A DNA stretch of 64,000 nucleotides from Sphingobacteriaceae bacterium UBA6709 (GTDB taxonomy: Bacteria; Bacteroidota; Bacteroidia; Sphingobacteriales; Sphingobacteriaceae). The notes below the pieces were generated by a model, which ran no database searches, had not been told where the DNA came from, and worked only from the letters and a program-made list of their open reading frames with translations. Below, piece by piece: positions 43,964-51,825 of the stretch. The stretch spans positions 18,501 to 82,500 of the forward strand of contig DKIV01000007.1 of the NCBI GenBank assembly GCA_002454425.1, given 5' to 3'. Both the position numbers and the translations under genes were made by a program. Every line of letters starts with the position of its first letter. The stretch's first letter is position 1.

Positions 43964-45207
43964 TGCATAGAGGACATTTTTATCATTCTGTAGAGGCTGC
44001 TGCAAGCCTTGCCGAGCTTACTGATGCACAAATAAATGCTGTACTCGAAGACCTGGCTTCAACATTAATCTCTAATGCAGGGGCAATTATCGACGCCAAC
44101 ATCAGGGATCTGGAGCGAATGGACAGCAGCGACCCAAAATACGATCGCCTGTTATTAAATGAAAATAGGATAGAAGCCATTGCTAATGATCTCCTGAACG
44201 TAAGCAAATTACACTCTCCGCTTTCCGAAGTTTTAATGGAGAAAAACTTAGATAATAACTTATCTATCAAGAAAGTGAGAGTGCCAATTGGAGTAATAGG
44301 AGTAATTTATGAATCCCGTCCGAACGTTACTATCGACGTATTCTCGCTTTGTTTCAAAACAAAGAATGTTGTGATACTAAAAGGGGGGAGCGATGCTTAC
44401 GATTCAAACGTCGCATTGGTAAAACTAATTCACGAGGTACTGTCGCGCCATGCCATAAATAAGAACATAGTGAGTCTGATGCCTGCCGAGAGGAGTGCGA
44501 TGCAGGCCTTGCTGGAGTCCGACAAAGAGGTTGACCTTATCATTCCACGAGGAAGTCAGCAGTTGATAGACTACGTACGCAAAACGGCGAAGGTGCCTGT
44601 AATCGAAACCGGAGCCGGAATTGTACATACCTATATTGATGAAAGCGCTGATACTGCTATGGCTCAGGCTATTGTTCTTAATGCTAAGACAAGACGCGTG
44701 AGCGTATGCAACGCGTTGGATTGCGTTATTCTTCACACCTCGCGACTACGAGACCTTCCTTTTATCATGGCTCCATTAGCGGCCCAAAACGTCACTATTT
44801 ACGCCGATGAACGCGCTTATTCTGCGCTGAAGGCCGACTATCCTGATAGCTTACTACAGAGCGCCAGTGATGAACATTTCGGAACAGAGTTCCTGGATTA
44901 TAAGATTGCGATAAAAGTAGTAGACACGCTCGACGAAGCCTTAGCGCATATTGCCACTTACAGCTCTAAACATAGTGAAGCGATTATCTCGAAGAACGCA
45001 GAAAATATCCAGAAGTTTATGAACCGGGTGGATGCCGCAGCGGTATATGTAAACGCCTCAACAGCATTTACTGACGGTGCGCAGTTCGGCTTAGGAGCAG
45101 AAATCGGCATAAGCACACAAAAACTACATGCGCGCGGCCCCATGGCACTAGAGGAATTATGCACCTATAAATGGCAAATCTACGGAACCGGACAAATTAG
45201 AAAGTAA
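43960..45207 (+). CDS. proA: Gamma-glutamyl phosphate reductase
   Basis: Reduces gamma-glutamyl phosphate with NADPH to glutamate semialdehyde, which cyclises towards proline. The 415-residue aldehyde-dehydrogenase-fold protein has VPIGVIGVIYESRPNVT near 110, KGGSDA near 140 and the catalytic Cys in RRVSVCNALD near 250. The ATG at 43960 overlaps proB; a second ATG at 43963 is equally possible. Its stop codon lies inside a 12-base-pair terminator stem shared with the DUF6580 gene. proC is not in the window. Confidence 0.95.
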   Translation: MMHRGHFYHSVEAAASLAELTDAQINAVLEDLASTLISNAGAIIDANIRDLERMDSSDPKYDRLLLNENRIEAIANDLLNVSKLHSPLSEVLMEKNLDNNLSIKKVRVPIGVIGVIYESRPNVTIDVFSLCFKTKNVVILKGGSDAYDSNVALVKLIHEVLSRHAINKNIVSLMPAERSAMQALLESDKEVDLIIPRGSQQLIDYVRKTAKVPVIETGAGIVHTYIDESADTAMAQAIVLNAKTRRVSVCNALDCVILHTSRLRDLPFIMAPLAAQNVTIYADERAYSALKADYPDSLLQSASDEHFGTEFLDYKIAIKVVDTLDEALAHIATYSSKHSEAIISKNAENIQKFMNRVDAAAVYVNASTAFTDGAQFGLGAEIGISTQKLHARGPMALEELCTYKWQIYGTGQIRK

Positions 45208-45228
45208 AAGCCTGAAGGCTTTTACTTT
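45201..45228. terminator. Two-way terminator containing both stop codons
   Basis: AAAGTAAAAGCC-TGAA-GGCTTTTACTTT: a perfect 12-base-pair stem with a 4-base loop. The TAA of proA (45205-45207) is in one arm and the TAA of the convergent DUF6580 gene (45222-45224) in the other. Confidence 0.85.
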
Positions 45229-45752
45229 ACCGCAAGTATTGTAAAGCGACGCTCCAACAAATAAAAGACTCCAAACATCAGCGTTCCATAGATAGCGTCA
45301 GCAATAAGCATATTTCTTAAAAACGGCAATCCGGCGACGTAGGACTCAATTACCCCCTGGAAATTATGAGGATACCAAGGATAGAGGAATGCAAAATTCG
45401 TAATTAAAAAGAATACAAACGCTCCTGCAATCGATGCTAAAGCAATATTCACCGGCTTTACACGACTACGAATAAACAAGCCGCATGCTACCATGGCAAC
45501 AAACCCTGCATACACAACCGGCATGCCCGAGTGGAACCCCAAATAAATATCAGAAAGAAACATAGCTACTATGGGCACCGCAAAGGCCAGGCGCCTATCT
45601 GTAAACTGCGCTCCCGCAAAAATCGCTAAAGCACCCAAAGCAGTAAAATTCCCCAGAGAAGGAATCGCTATAGGTATAATTCGAGACAATGCAGCCAAAA
45701 CAATAAAGGCACATAATACTAAAAAGCGTGTTGATTGAATATGCTTTACCAT
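45222..45752 (-). CDS. DUF6580 family membrane protein (putative transporter component)
   Basis: A 176-residue protein with about five transmembrane helices (roughly 9-28, 38-52, 55-75, 82-125, 147-168). It resembles DUF6580 proteins, which look like S-components of ECF vitamin transporters; ALGALAIFAGAQF near residue 38 and MFLSDIYLGFHSG near 64 fit that group. No ECF ATPase or T-component is in the window, so the substrate is unknown. An exact TATTTTTG box ends 5 bases before its ATG, predicting a leaderless message. Confidence 0.8.
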   Translation of the reverse strand: MVKHIQSTRFLVLCAFIVLAALSRIIPIAIPSLGNFTALGALAIFAGAQFTDRRLAFAVPIVAMFLSDIYLGFHSGMPVVYAGFVAMVACGLFIRSRVKPVNIALASIAGAFVFFLITNFAFLYPWYPHNFQGVIESYVAGLPFLRNMLIADAIYGTLMFGVFYLLERRFTILAVK

Positions 45753-45757
45753 AAGTG

Positions 45758-45765
45758 CAAAAATA
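45758..45765 (-). promoter_or_regulatory. DUF6580 gene -7 box TATTTTTG
   Basis: Exact consensus match on the minus strand, 5 bases before the ATG at 45752. Confidence 0.6.
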
Positions 45766-45794
45766 AGGTTTACAGATGAATTTTAAAGATGTAA

Positions 45795-45850
45795 AAAAAC
45801 AAAGCCGGTTGCATGGTGAACATCAAATAGAAATCCACCATACCACCGGC
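45795..45850 (-). terminator. Terminator of the NtrC-type regulator gene
   Basis: On the minus strand GCCGGT and ATGGTG pair with CACCAT and ACCGGC, with a 3-base internal loop on each side, followed by TTTGTTTTTTT (plus-strand A-run at 45794-45803). Confidence 0.8.
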
Positions 45851-45870
45851 ATACAATCTCTTCAATTAGT

Positions 45871-47259
45871 TTAGGAGTCGTTTCTCTTTAAACCATATTT
45901 ATCAATTTTGCTGTACAAATGGCTTCTTTGAATATCAATTTCATCGGCAGTCTTCGAGACATTCCAATTGTTCTTCTCAAGTTTGTATTTAATAAAATCA
46001 CGCTCAGCCTGATCTTTATATTCTTGGAAACTTCCAAATCTATCAAAATTAGTAGTTGATTCAGATCCATTGGGCGCATCGACGGGCGTATTCTGAGGGC
46101 CTGAAGGATTTGCAAAATTAAGAACGTCATTCTCTGTAATTACCTTATCGCTAAGAATGATCAAGCGCTCTATCATATTGCGCAGCTCGCGAATATTTCC
46201 GGTCCAAGGCAAGGCCTTCAAAGACTGCATGGCACCATCGCTAAATTTCTTCACGGGCATTCCATATTCGCTGCAGATCTCTTCACAGAAGGAGGTCGCG
46301 ATCACCGGAATATCGTCACGACGCTCAGTGAGAGGGGGAACATGAATAAGAATAACGCTGAGGCGGTGGTATAAGTCCATCCTAAAATTCCCCAATTCAA
46401 TTTCCTTAAGAAGATCCTTGTTTGTCGCTGCTACCACGCGCACGTCTACCTCTATTTCTTTCTCACCACCAACACGCGTAATGCGACTCTCCTGCAAAGC
46501 GCGCAAGACCTTTGCCTGGGCAGAGTGGCTCATATCACCAATCTCATCTAAGAAAAGTGTTCCGCCGTTAGCCTGTTCAAATTTACCGATGCGCTGCTTT
46601 ACAGCAGAAGTAAAGGACCCTTTCTCGTGTCCAAAGAGCTCACTTTCTATTAATTCCGATGGTATCGCCGCGCAGTTAACCTCGATGATAGGTCCCGCAG
46701 CGCGATTAGACTTTTCATGTAACCAACGCGCCACAAGCTCCTTGCCACTACCATTTGCGCCGGTCACCAAAACCCGCGCTTCGGTAGGTGCCACACGATC
46801 AATTGTATCCTTGATTTTCCGGATCGCCACAGAGTCTCCCAGAATCTCTCTTACCTTACCGACCTTTCGCTTCAGTACTTTGGTCTCAGTTACAAGATTT
46901 CCTCGCTCTAAGGCATTCCTTACCGTTATCAAAAGCCTGTTCAAGTCAGGTGGTTTAGATATAAAATCATAGGCCCCTTTCTTGCTTGCTTCAACAGCCG
47001 TCTCTATGGTTCCGTGCCCTGAAATCATGATAAATGGAATATCAGGCTTTAATGCCAGTCCTTCGGAAAGGACTTCCATGCCATCCATTCTGCTCATTTT
47101 TATATCACAAAGCACCAGATCTACCGCATCTTTTTTTATGCGCTCCAAGCCGTCAATTCCGTTGTCTACATCATCGACTTCATAGTCTTCATATTCGAGA
47201 ATCTCCCTAAGGGTATTGCGTATTGCACGCTCGTCGTCAATAATTAGAATTCTTGCCAT
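45871..47259 (-). CDS. Sigma-54-dependent (NtrC-type) response regulator
   Basis: A 462-residue activator. The receiver domain (about 1-120) has the phospho-acceptor D52 in LCDIKMSRMDG. The AAA+ domain (about 140-370) has GANGSGKE at 167-174 (Walker A) and LFLDEIGD near 235 (Walker B). The C-terminal Fis-type helix-turn-helix is at about 420-458 (WNVSKTADEIDIQRSHLYSKI). The sigma-54 contact loop, normally GAFTGA, reads GSFTSA at 214-219, so contact with sigma-54 may be altered. No histidine kinase gene is adjacent, so the partner is unknown. Confidence 0.92.
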   Translation of the reverse strand: MARILIIDDERAIRNTLREILEYEDYEVDDVDNGIDGLERIKKDAVDLVLCDIKMSRMDGMEVLSEGLALKPDIPFIMISGHGTIETAVEASKKGAYDFISKPPDLNRLLITVRNALERGNLVTETKVLKRKVGKVREILGDSVAIRKIKDTIDRVAPTEARVLVTGANGSGKELVARWLHEKSNRAAGPIIEVNCAAIPSELIESELFGHEKGSFTSAVKQRIGKFEQANGGTLFLDEIGDMSHSAQAKVLRALQESRITRVGGEKEIEVDVRVVAATNKDLLKEIELGNFRMDLYHRLSVILIHVPPLTERRDDIPVIATSFCEEICSEYGMPVKKFSDGAMQSLKALPWTGNIRELRNMIERLIILSDKVITENDVLNFANPSGPQNTPVDAPNGSESTTNFDRFGSFQEYKDQAERDFIKYKLEKNNWNVSKTADEIDIQRSHLYSKIDKYGLKRNDS

Positions 47260-47311
47260 AGTTATTGCTAATGATTACAATCTGACGTGAGAATAGTTTT
47301 AAATATGTACA

Positions 47312-47342
47312 CAAATATATACAGATTACCCGTTCATCACAA
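47312..47342 (-). promoter_or_regulatory. Regulator gene promoter (TTG-N20-TATATTTG)
   Basis: On the minus strand TTG at 47342-47340, 20 bases, then TATATTTG at 47319-47312; exact match, 52 bases before the ATG at 47259. The -33 element is 38 bases from the operator array of satD. Confidence 0.65.
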
Positions 47343-47379
47343 CGAAATATGGAGATATCATCACTGTGAAGTCGTTTAA

Positions 47380-47484
47380 ATAGCCCAATATGGCTATTTC
47401 TTAAACAAATAGCCATAAATGACTATAAAATAATATTATAGATAAATATAACTATATTTTATATTTATAGACTTTTATAACTAT
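47380..47484 (+). promoter_or_regulatory. Operator array: four ATAG-N10-CTAT palindromes every 29 bases
   Basis: The units lie at 47380-47397, 47409-47426, 47438-47455 and 47467-47484. Each is an 18-base ATAG-N10-CTAT palindrome and each starts exactly 29 bases after the one before. The spacers are A/T-rich and only loosely alike. The last unit overlaps a near-consensus -7 box (TATCTTTA, 47482-47489), which is 4 bases before the satD ATG. The arrangement strongly suggests cooperative binding of a regulator that controls satD. Confidence 0.75.
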
Positions 47485-47493
47485 CTTTAGCTC

Positions 47494-48129
47494 ATGACAG
47501 AGTTTAAAGCCGTTGTAACTGCCGATATTGTGAATTCGGGAAAGCTTTCCGCTGAGAGATTTGAGGAGCTCATCAAGCGATTGAAGCAGCAGATGAAAAA
47601 GGATGATATACGTGCGGATTTTTACCGTGGCGACAGTTTCCATTTTCTATCAGACGCTGGCGAGGCCTTCGAGCAAACTCTTAGACTTCGACTGATCTGT
47701 AAACTTCAGAACTCCGGATCGGAAGGGATAGATCTTCGTGCCGCTATCGGTTTGGAGCAGGTAAGCATGCCCGTAAAAAGCCTTTCTTTGGCACAAGACA
47801 AGGCCTTCATTCTTTCGGGGCGCGAGCTAGACGTGCTCAGTAACAACAACAGACGTCGCTTCTCAATAAAATGCTCATTTGACATGGCCAATGAGGCCTT
47901 TTATAATCTCGCTCTTTTCTGCGACTTTATCCTTAACGACATGAGTTTCAAGCAGGCGGAGGTATTATTAGAATCTCTTCGGGGTGCAAATCAGGAAGAA
48001 ATAGCTTCAATGCTAGGCAAAACGCAGCCTACTGTAAATAAATTACTACTTAATGCAAACTACGATGTCCTAAATAAACTTATAGACTCGTACAAAAGAA
48101 TTTCACAGAACGTCAACTCCTTATGCTAA
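47494..48129 (+). CDS. satD: SatD family protein with C-terminal helix-turn-helix
   Basis: A 211-residue cytosolic protein. SatD was named in a streptococcal acid-tolerance operon; its molecular role is not established. Residues about 5-130 have the layout of a class III nucleotide-cyclase-like domain: VVTADIVNSG with D11 on a first strand, YRGDSFHFL with D47, and LRAAIGLEQVS near 82. Residues about 164-186 (NQEEIASMLGKTQPTVNKLL) read as a helix-turn-helix. A ligand-sensing DNA-binding protein is therefore inferred. It follows the operator array by 9 bases and overlaps the DUF3307 gene by 7 bases. Confidence 0.8.
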   Translation: MTEFKAVVTADIVNSGKLSAERFEELIKRLKQQMKKDDIRADFYRGDSFHFLSDAGEAFEQTLRLRLICKLQNSGSEGIDLRAAIGLEQVSMPVKSLSLAQDKAFILSGRELDVLSNNNRRRFSIKCSFDMANEAFYNLALFCDFILNDMSFKQAEVLLESLRGANQEEIASMLGKTQPTVNKLLLNANYDVLNKLIDSYKRISQNVNSLC

Positions 48130-48833
48130 TCCTCCTATACATAAAATTGATAACGGCGCATCTGCTCAGCGACTTCGTATTTCAACCATCATCATGGGTC
48201 GCAGATCGCAACAGGAGACACATAACATCTCCCGCGTTATATTATCACACTTTAGTTACCGGATTGCTCGCGGGAGCGCTAACAAATTTCCAATATCCTC
48301 TGGTCATCCTGGGTATTACTTTCAGTCACTTCCTAATTGATCTATGGAAGTCATATCAACGTCCGGGACTTCCGTCATTCTTTATTGATCAGTTTCTGCA
48401 TTTATTTGTTATCCTGCTTGCCGGTGTATATTTATATCCCGCGGAGTTTAATAGCGTGAAAGATTTATCGATCGTATTCCTTAAAAGCAGGGACTTCTGG
48501 ATATATGCTCTGGCGATAATCTTCCTGTCATCACCGAGTGGCATAATTATAGGACTCATTACCGCGAAGTGGCGCAGGCAGGTGGAAGACGCTGAAAATA
48601 GTCTCGGGAGCGCCGGACGCTGGATCGGCATCCTTGAGCGCTTCATCATTTTCATTCTGGTAGTATTTGATCAATACGCAGCTATCGGTTTACTTACTGC
48701 CGCCAAGTCGATACTACGTTTCGGGGAAACCAAAAACATGCCCCAGCGCACCGAATATGTATTGATAGGTACATTGATTAGTGTCAGTACAGCAATATGT
48801 ATCGGATTGATCGTCAAGACCGCACTTCTCTAA
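48123..48833 (+). CDS. DUF3307 domain-containing membrane protein
   Basis: A 236-residue inner-membrane protein with about six hydrophobic segments. The DUF3307 domain fills residues about 3-120, with the recognisable AHLLSDFVFQP near residue 12 and FSHFLIDLWK near 68; His and Asp in these segments could be catalytic or bind metal, but nothing is known. It overlaps satD by 7 bases, so both proteins are made together. A pathway in which SatD controls or is controlled by this membrane protein is inference. Confidence 0.85.
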   Translation: MLILLYIKLITAHLLSDFVFQPSSWVADRNRRHITSPALYYHTLVTGLLAGALTNFQYPLVILGITFSHFLIDLWKSYQRPGLPSFFIDQFLHLFVILLAGVYLYPAEFNSVKDLSIVFLKSRDFWIYALAIIFLSSPSGIIIGLITAKWRRQVEDAENSLGSAGRWIGILERFIIFILVVFDQYAAIGLLTAAKSILRFGETKNMPQRTEYVLIGTLISVSTAICIGLIVKTALL

Positions 48834-48922
48834 GGACCCTCACATAAGCTCAAAAATAAAATCCTTATTTTGATATATGAATGCAGAGTGCCAAATTCGC
48901 AGGCTCATTCACACATGTATAT

Positions 48923-51136
48923 ATGATCTCTAACTCAAAGAAGATTGCTAATGAACTTTCGCTAAGCGAAAAGCAGGTCCTTACAACGATTGCTCTGCTG
49001 AAGGAGGGCGCCACAGTGCCGTTTATTTCCCGCTATAGGAAGGAAATGACCGGCAGTCTTGATGAGGTGCAGGTTGCTGCTATACGCGACCGCGAAAAGC
49101 AACTCGATGAACTTGACAAAAGGAGGGAGGCGATCCTGAAAGCCCTCAGTGACAGTGGGAAACTAAGTCCTGAGCTTGAGCAAAAAATAAACGACGCTGA
49201 AACATTGTCTGTACTCGAAGACATCTATTTGCCGTTCAGACCTAAAAGAAAAACGAGGGCAAGCGTTGCTCTGGAGAAAGGCTTATTGCCTTTGGCTGAG
49301 CAAATACTTCTTCAGACCGACTTTGATATTGAAACCGAAGCCGCTCGCTATATCAGCGATGAAAAAAATGTAAAATCTACTGCTGAAGCTCTTGCGGGAG
49401 CCAGAGATATCATCGCAGAGAAAGTGAACGAGGACGCGGAAATCAGAAATACCATTAGAACACTTTTCCTGGAACGCGGAAATTTTATATCAAAAGTGAT
49501 TGCCGGAAAGGAACAGGAAGGACAGAAATACAAAGACTACTTTGAATGGACAGAGGCTGTGAAGACTGCCCCCTCACACCGTGTGCTTGCCATGCGACGG
49601 GGGGAAAAGGAACTTATCCTCAGTCTGGACATTACGCCTGAAGAAGATGATGCCCTAAGCTTAATTGAACGTGATTATATAAAATCCAGCAATGCAGCTG
49701 CCACTCAGGTAAAATTAGCTATTGCCGATGGATATAAGCGACTCCTGAAACCTTCTATGGAAACAGAAGTACGACTTATAACCCGCAAAAAGGCCGATGA
49801 AGAAGCGATTAAAGTTTTCGCTGAAAACGCTCGCGAGCTGTTGCTCGCCGCACCTCTCGGACAAAAGAGAACTATGGCTATCGACCCTGGTTTTAGAACA
49901 GGCTGTAAGGTGGTATGCCTTGATGAGCAGGGTAAACTTCTGGAATATACTGCTGTATTTCCTCATACCGGCCAGGGCAAAAGCGCCGAAGCAGCGAAAA
50001 CTATCAGACATCTTGTTTCCCGACATGATATTCAGGCTATTGCTATCGGAAATGGTACTGCCGGACGCGAAACGGAGCTTTTCGTTCAACAACTTCAACT
50101 CCCAAACATCGTTCAGGTAATGGTGAATGAAAGCGGCGCGTCGATCTATTCGGCGTCTGAAGTGGCACGTGAAGAATTTCCCGATCAGGATGTTACCGTT
50201 AGAGGTGCCGTATCTATCGGACGTCGCCTGATGGATCCTTTAGCTGAACTCGTAAAAATCGACCCTAAATCCATTGGTGTGGGACAGTATCAGCATGATG
50301 TCGACCAAGGTAAATTACAAGACTCTCTGGATGATACGGTTATGAGTTGCGTAAATGCTGTAGGTGTCGAGTTGAATACCGCATCAAAGGAAATCCTTTC
50401 CTACATTTCAGGATTGGGGCCTACATTAGCAAAAAGCATCGTCGAATACCGAAATGCCCATGGTGCATTTAAAAGTCGTACAGAACTGAAGAGCGTTCCG
50501 CGACTAGGGGCAAAAGCTTTCGAACAGTCGGCGGGTTTCCTACGTATATCCAACGCTGAAAACCCATTAGACGCCAGCTCCGTGCATCCGGAGCGGTACT
50601 CCCTGGTAAATCAGATTGCCAAAGATCTGGATTGCAGTGTTAAAGATTTGATAAAAGACGAGAAACTGCGCAAACAGATTAAAGCTGAAAAATATATCAG
50701 CGAAGAGGTGGGCTTACCAACCATGAACGATATCCTGCAAGAACTCGCCAAGCCAGGACGCGATCCCCGCGATCAGTTCGAGGCATTTGCTTTCACTGAG
50801 GGCGTTACAGAAATCAGCGACCTGCGTGTTGGCATGAAGCTTCCGGGTATTGTTACAAATGTCACTAACTTTGGAGCCTTCGTGGATATTGGCGTGCATC
50901 AGGATGGCCTGGTACACCTTAGTCAGCTCTCGAATCACTACGTGAGCAATCCTAACGAAGTGGTCAAGGTACAACAGCGTGTTGAAGTTACCGTTGCGGA
51001 AGTTGATGTAGCACGGAAGCGAATTTCGTTATCGATGAAGACAGAAACCCCGCCACCAGCACGTAAGCAGAAAGCCCGCGAAGCGGAGGGCGACTTTGCT
51101 TCAAAGCTTGCCGCACTGAAGGGCAAGTTCAAATAA
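48923..51136 (+). CDS. tex: Tex family S1 RNA-binding protein
   Basis: A 737-residue transcription accessory factor. Order of domains: N-terminal helical Tex domain (about 1-190), YqgF/RNase H-like domain (about 315-450, MAIDPGFRTGCKVV), helix-hairpin-helix region (about 480-560, EILSYISGLGPTLAKSIVEYRN) and a C-terminal S1 domain (about 635-705, GIVTNVTNFGAFVDIGVHQDGLVHLS). The C-terminus is basic. ATG 48923 is preferred over the ATG at 48881, which adds an unusual extension. A 14-base-pair terminator follows. Confidence 0.94.
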   Translation: MISNSKKIANELSLSEKQVLTTIALLKEGATVPFISRYRKEMTGSLDEVQVAAIRDREKQLDELDKRREAILKALSDSGKLSPELEQKINDAETLSVLEDIYLPFRPKRKTRASVALEKGLLPLAEQILLQTDFDIETEAARYISDEKNVKSTAEALAGARDIIAEKVNEDAEIRNTIRTLFLERGNFISKVIAGKEQEGQKYKDYFEWTEAVKTAPSHRVLAMRRGEKELILSLDITPEEDDALSLIERDYIKSSNAAATQVKLAIADGYKRLLKPSMETEVRLITRKKADEEAIKVFAENARELLLAAPLGQKRTMAIDPGFRTGCKVVCLDEQGKLLEYTAVFPHTGQGKSAEAAKTIRHLVSRHDIQAIAIGNGTAGRETELFVQQLQLPNIVQVMVNESGASIYSASEVAREEFPDQDVTVRGAVSIGRRLMDPLAELVKIDPKSIGVGQYQHDVDQGKLQDSLDDTVMSCVNAVGVELNTASKEILSYISGLGPTLAKSIVEYRNAHGAFKSRTELKSVPRLGAKAFEQSAGFLRISNAENPLDASSVHPERYSLVNQIAKDLDCSVKDLIKDEKLRKQIKAEKYISEEVGLPTMNDILQELAKPGRDPRDQFEAFAFTEGVTEISDLRVGMKLPGIVTNVTNFGAFVDIGVHQDGLVHLSQLSNHYVSNPNEVVKVQQRVEVTVAEVDVARKRISLSMKTETPPPARKQKAREAEGDFASKLAALKGKFK

Positions 51137-51180
51137 GCCATTTGCAAAACATTGAGGTAACCAAACTCCGTATCCTCAAC

Positions 51181-51218
51181 AAATAACAGGCAGCTTTTCA
51201 TATTGCTGCCTGTTATTT
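51181..51218 (+). terminator. tex terminator, perfect 14-base-pair stem
   Basis: AAATAACAGGCAGC at 51181-51194 and its exact complement at 51205-51218, with a 10-base loop; A before and T within the right arm suit intrinsic termination. Confidence 0.9.
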
Positions 51219-51484
51219 ATTTCGCACCTAAATTATCAGCTTAAAATCCAATCATGAAGATCATTACATCAGATTTGATCTGACCGAGTCCCTGAACATC
51301 TTAGCCATATCCTTTGTCCGTCACATTATTGTATATTTTTTGAAAGATGCAAAACCACAAACGATCTTAAAATAGGCTAGCAGCAAGAAAAAATGATCCT
51401 CATCAAAAAAATACACATTTTCTGGTCACCATTGTTACCTAAATGTTAAACAATTAAATGTATTTTTGGTTAAAACTAATAATT
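51219..51484 (+). other. Gap before the 86-residue orphan gene, with its -7 box
   Basis: 266 bases without a credible gene. CAGAT-TTG-ATCTG at 51270-51282 is a small palindrome. TATTTTTG at 51461-51468 is an exact -7 match, so transcription should start near 51473 and the frame opening at 51458 cannot be used in full. Confidence 0.5.
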
Positions 51485-51745
51485 ATGAAAAGCATCAATC
51501 AGTCTATATCGCCCCTAACCGAAGGTTTTAACTTCTTTGTGAACTTGTTCGCAAACGGTCAGTTTAATGAATTATCAGTAGTTCCTAGCGTAGATGGATA
51601 CAGGGTAAGTTTGGATAATGAAAATTACCTGGGCACACTAGCGAAAAATGCTGATTCAACCTGGAATGTTGTCGAAGGATGCTTTCCGTCGACATTGCTT
51701 CAAGATATTACCAACCGTATAGACAAGCGGATCGGTAACTTATAA
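51485..51745 (+). CDS. Small protein, unknown (86 residues)
   Basis: An 86-residue soluble protein with no recognised family. It begins SINQSISPLTEGFNFF and has a GYRVSLDNENYLGTL beta-hairpin-like centre, an acidic-basic mix, and a helix-like end (LLQDITNRIDKRIG). ATG 51485 is chosen because the -7 box at 51461-51468 rules out the earlier ATG at 51458. The gene has its own promoter and terminator, so it is a single-gene transcript, which supports it being real. Confidence 0.65.
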   Translation: MKSINQSISPLTEGFNFFVNLFANGQFNELSVVPSVDGYRVSLDNENYLGTLAKNADSTWNVVEGCFPSTLLQDITNRIDKRIGNL

Positions 51746-51770
51746 TTACTACTATTCATTTATTAGGGTT

Positions 51771-51797
51771 AAGGTCGTCCGGAGGACGGCCTTTTTT
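51771..51797 (+). terminator. Terminator of the small-protein gene
   Basis: AAGGTCGTCC-GGA-GGACGGCCTT with one G-U pair, followed by TTTT; a compact GC-rich hairpin. Confidence 0.9.
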
Positions 51798-51825
51798 GTT
51801 GCGGTACGTTTTGTCAGGTGTTTGA

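Noticed and set aside
47380..47484. 29-base repeat array as a CRISPR
   Set aside because: Only four bases at each dyad end are conserved, there are no separate repeats and spacers, the array abuts satD, and no cas gene is near.
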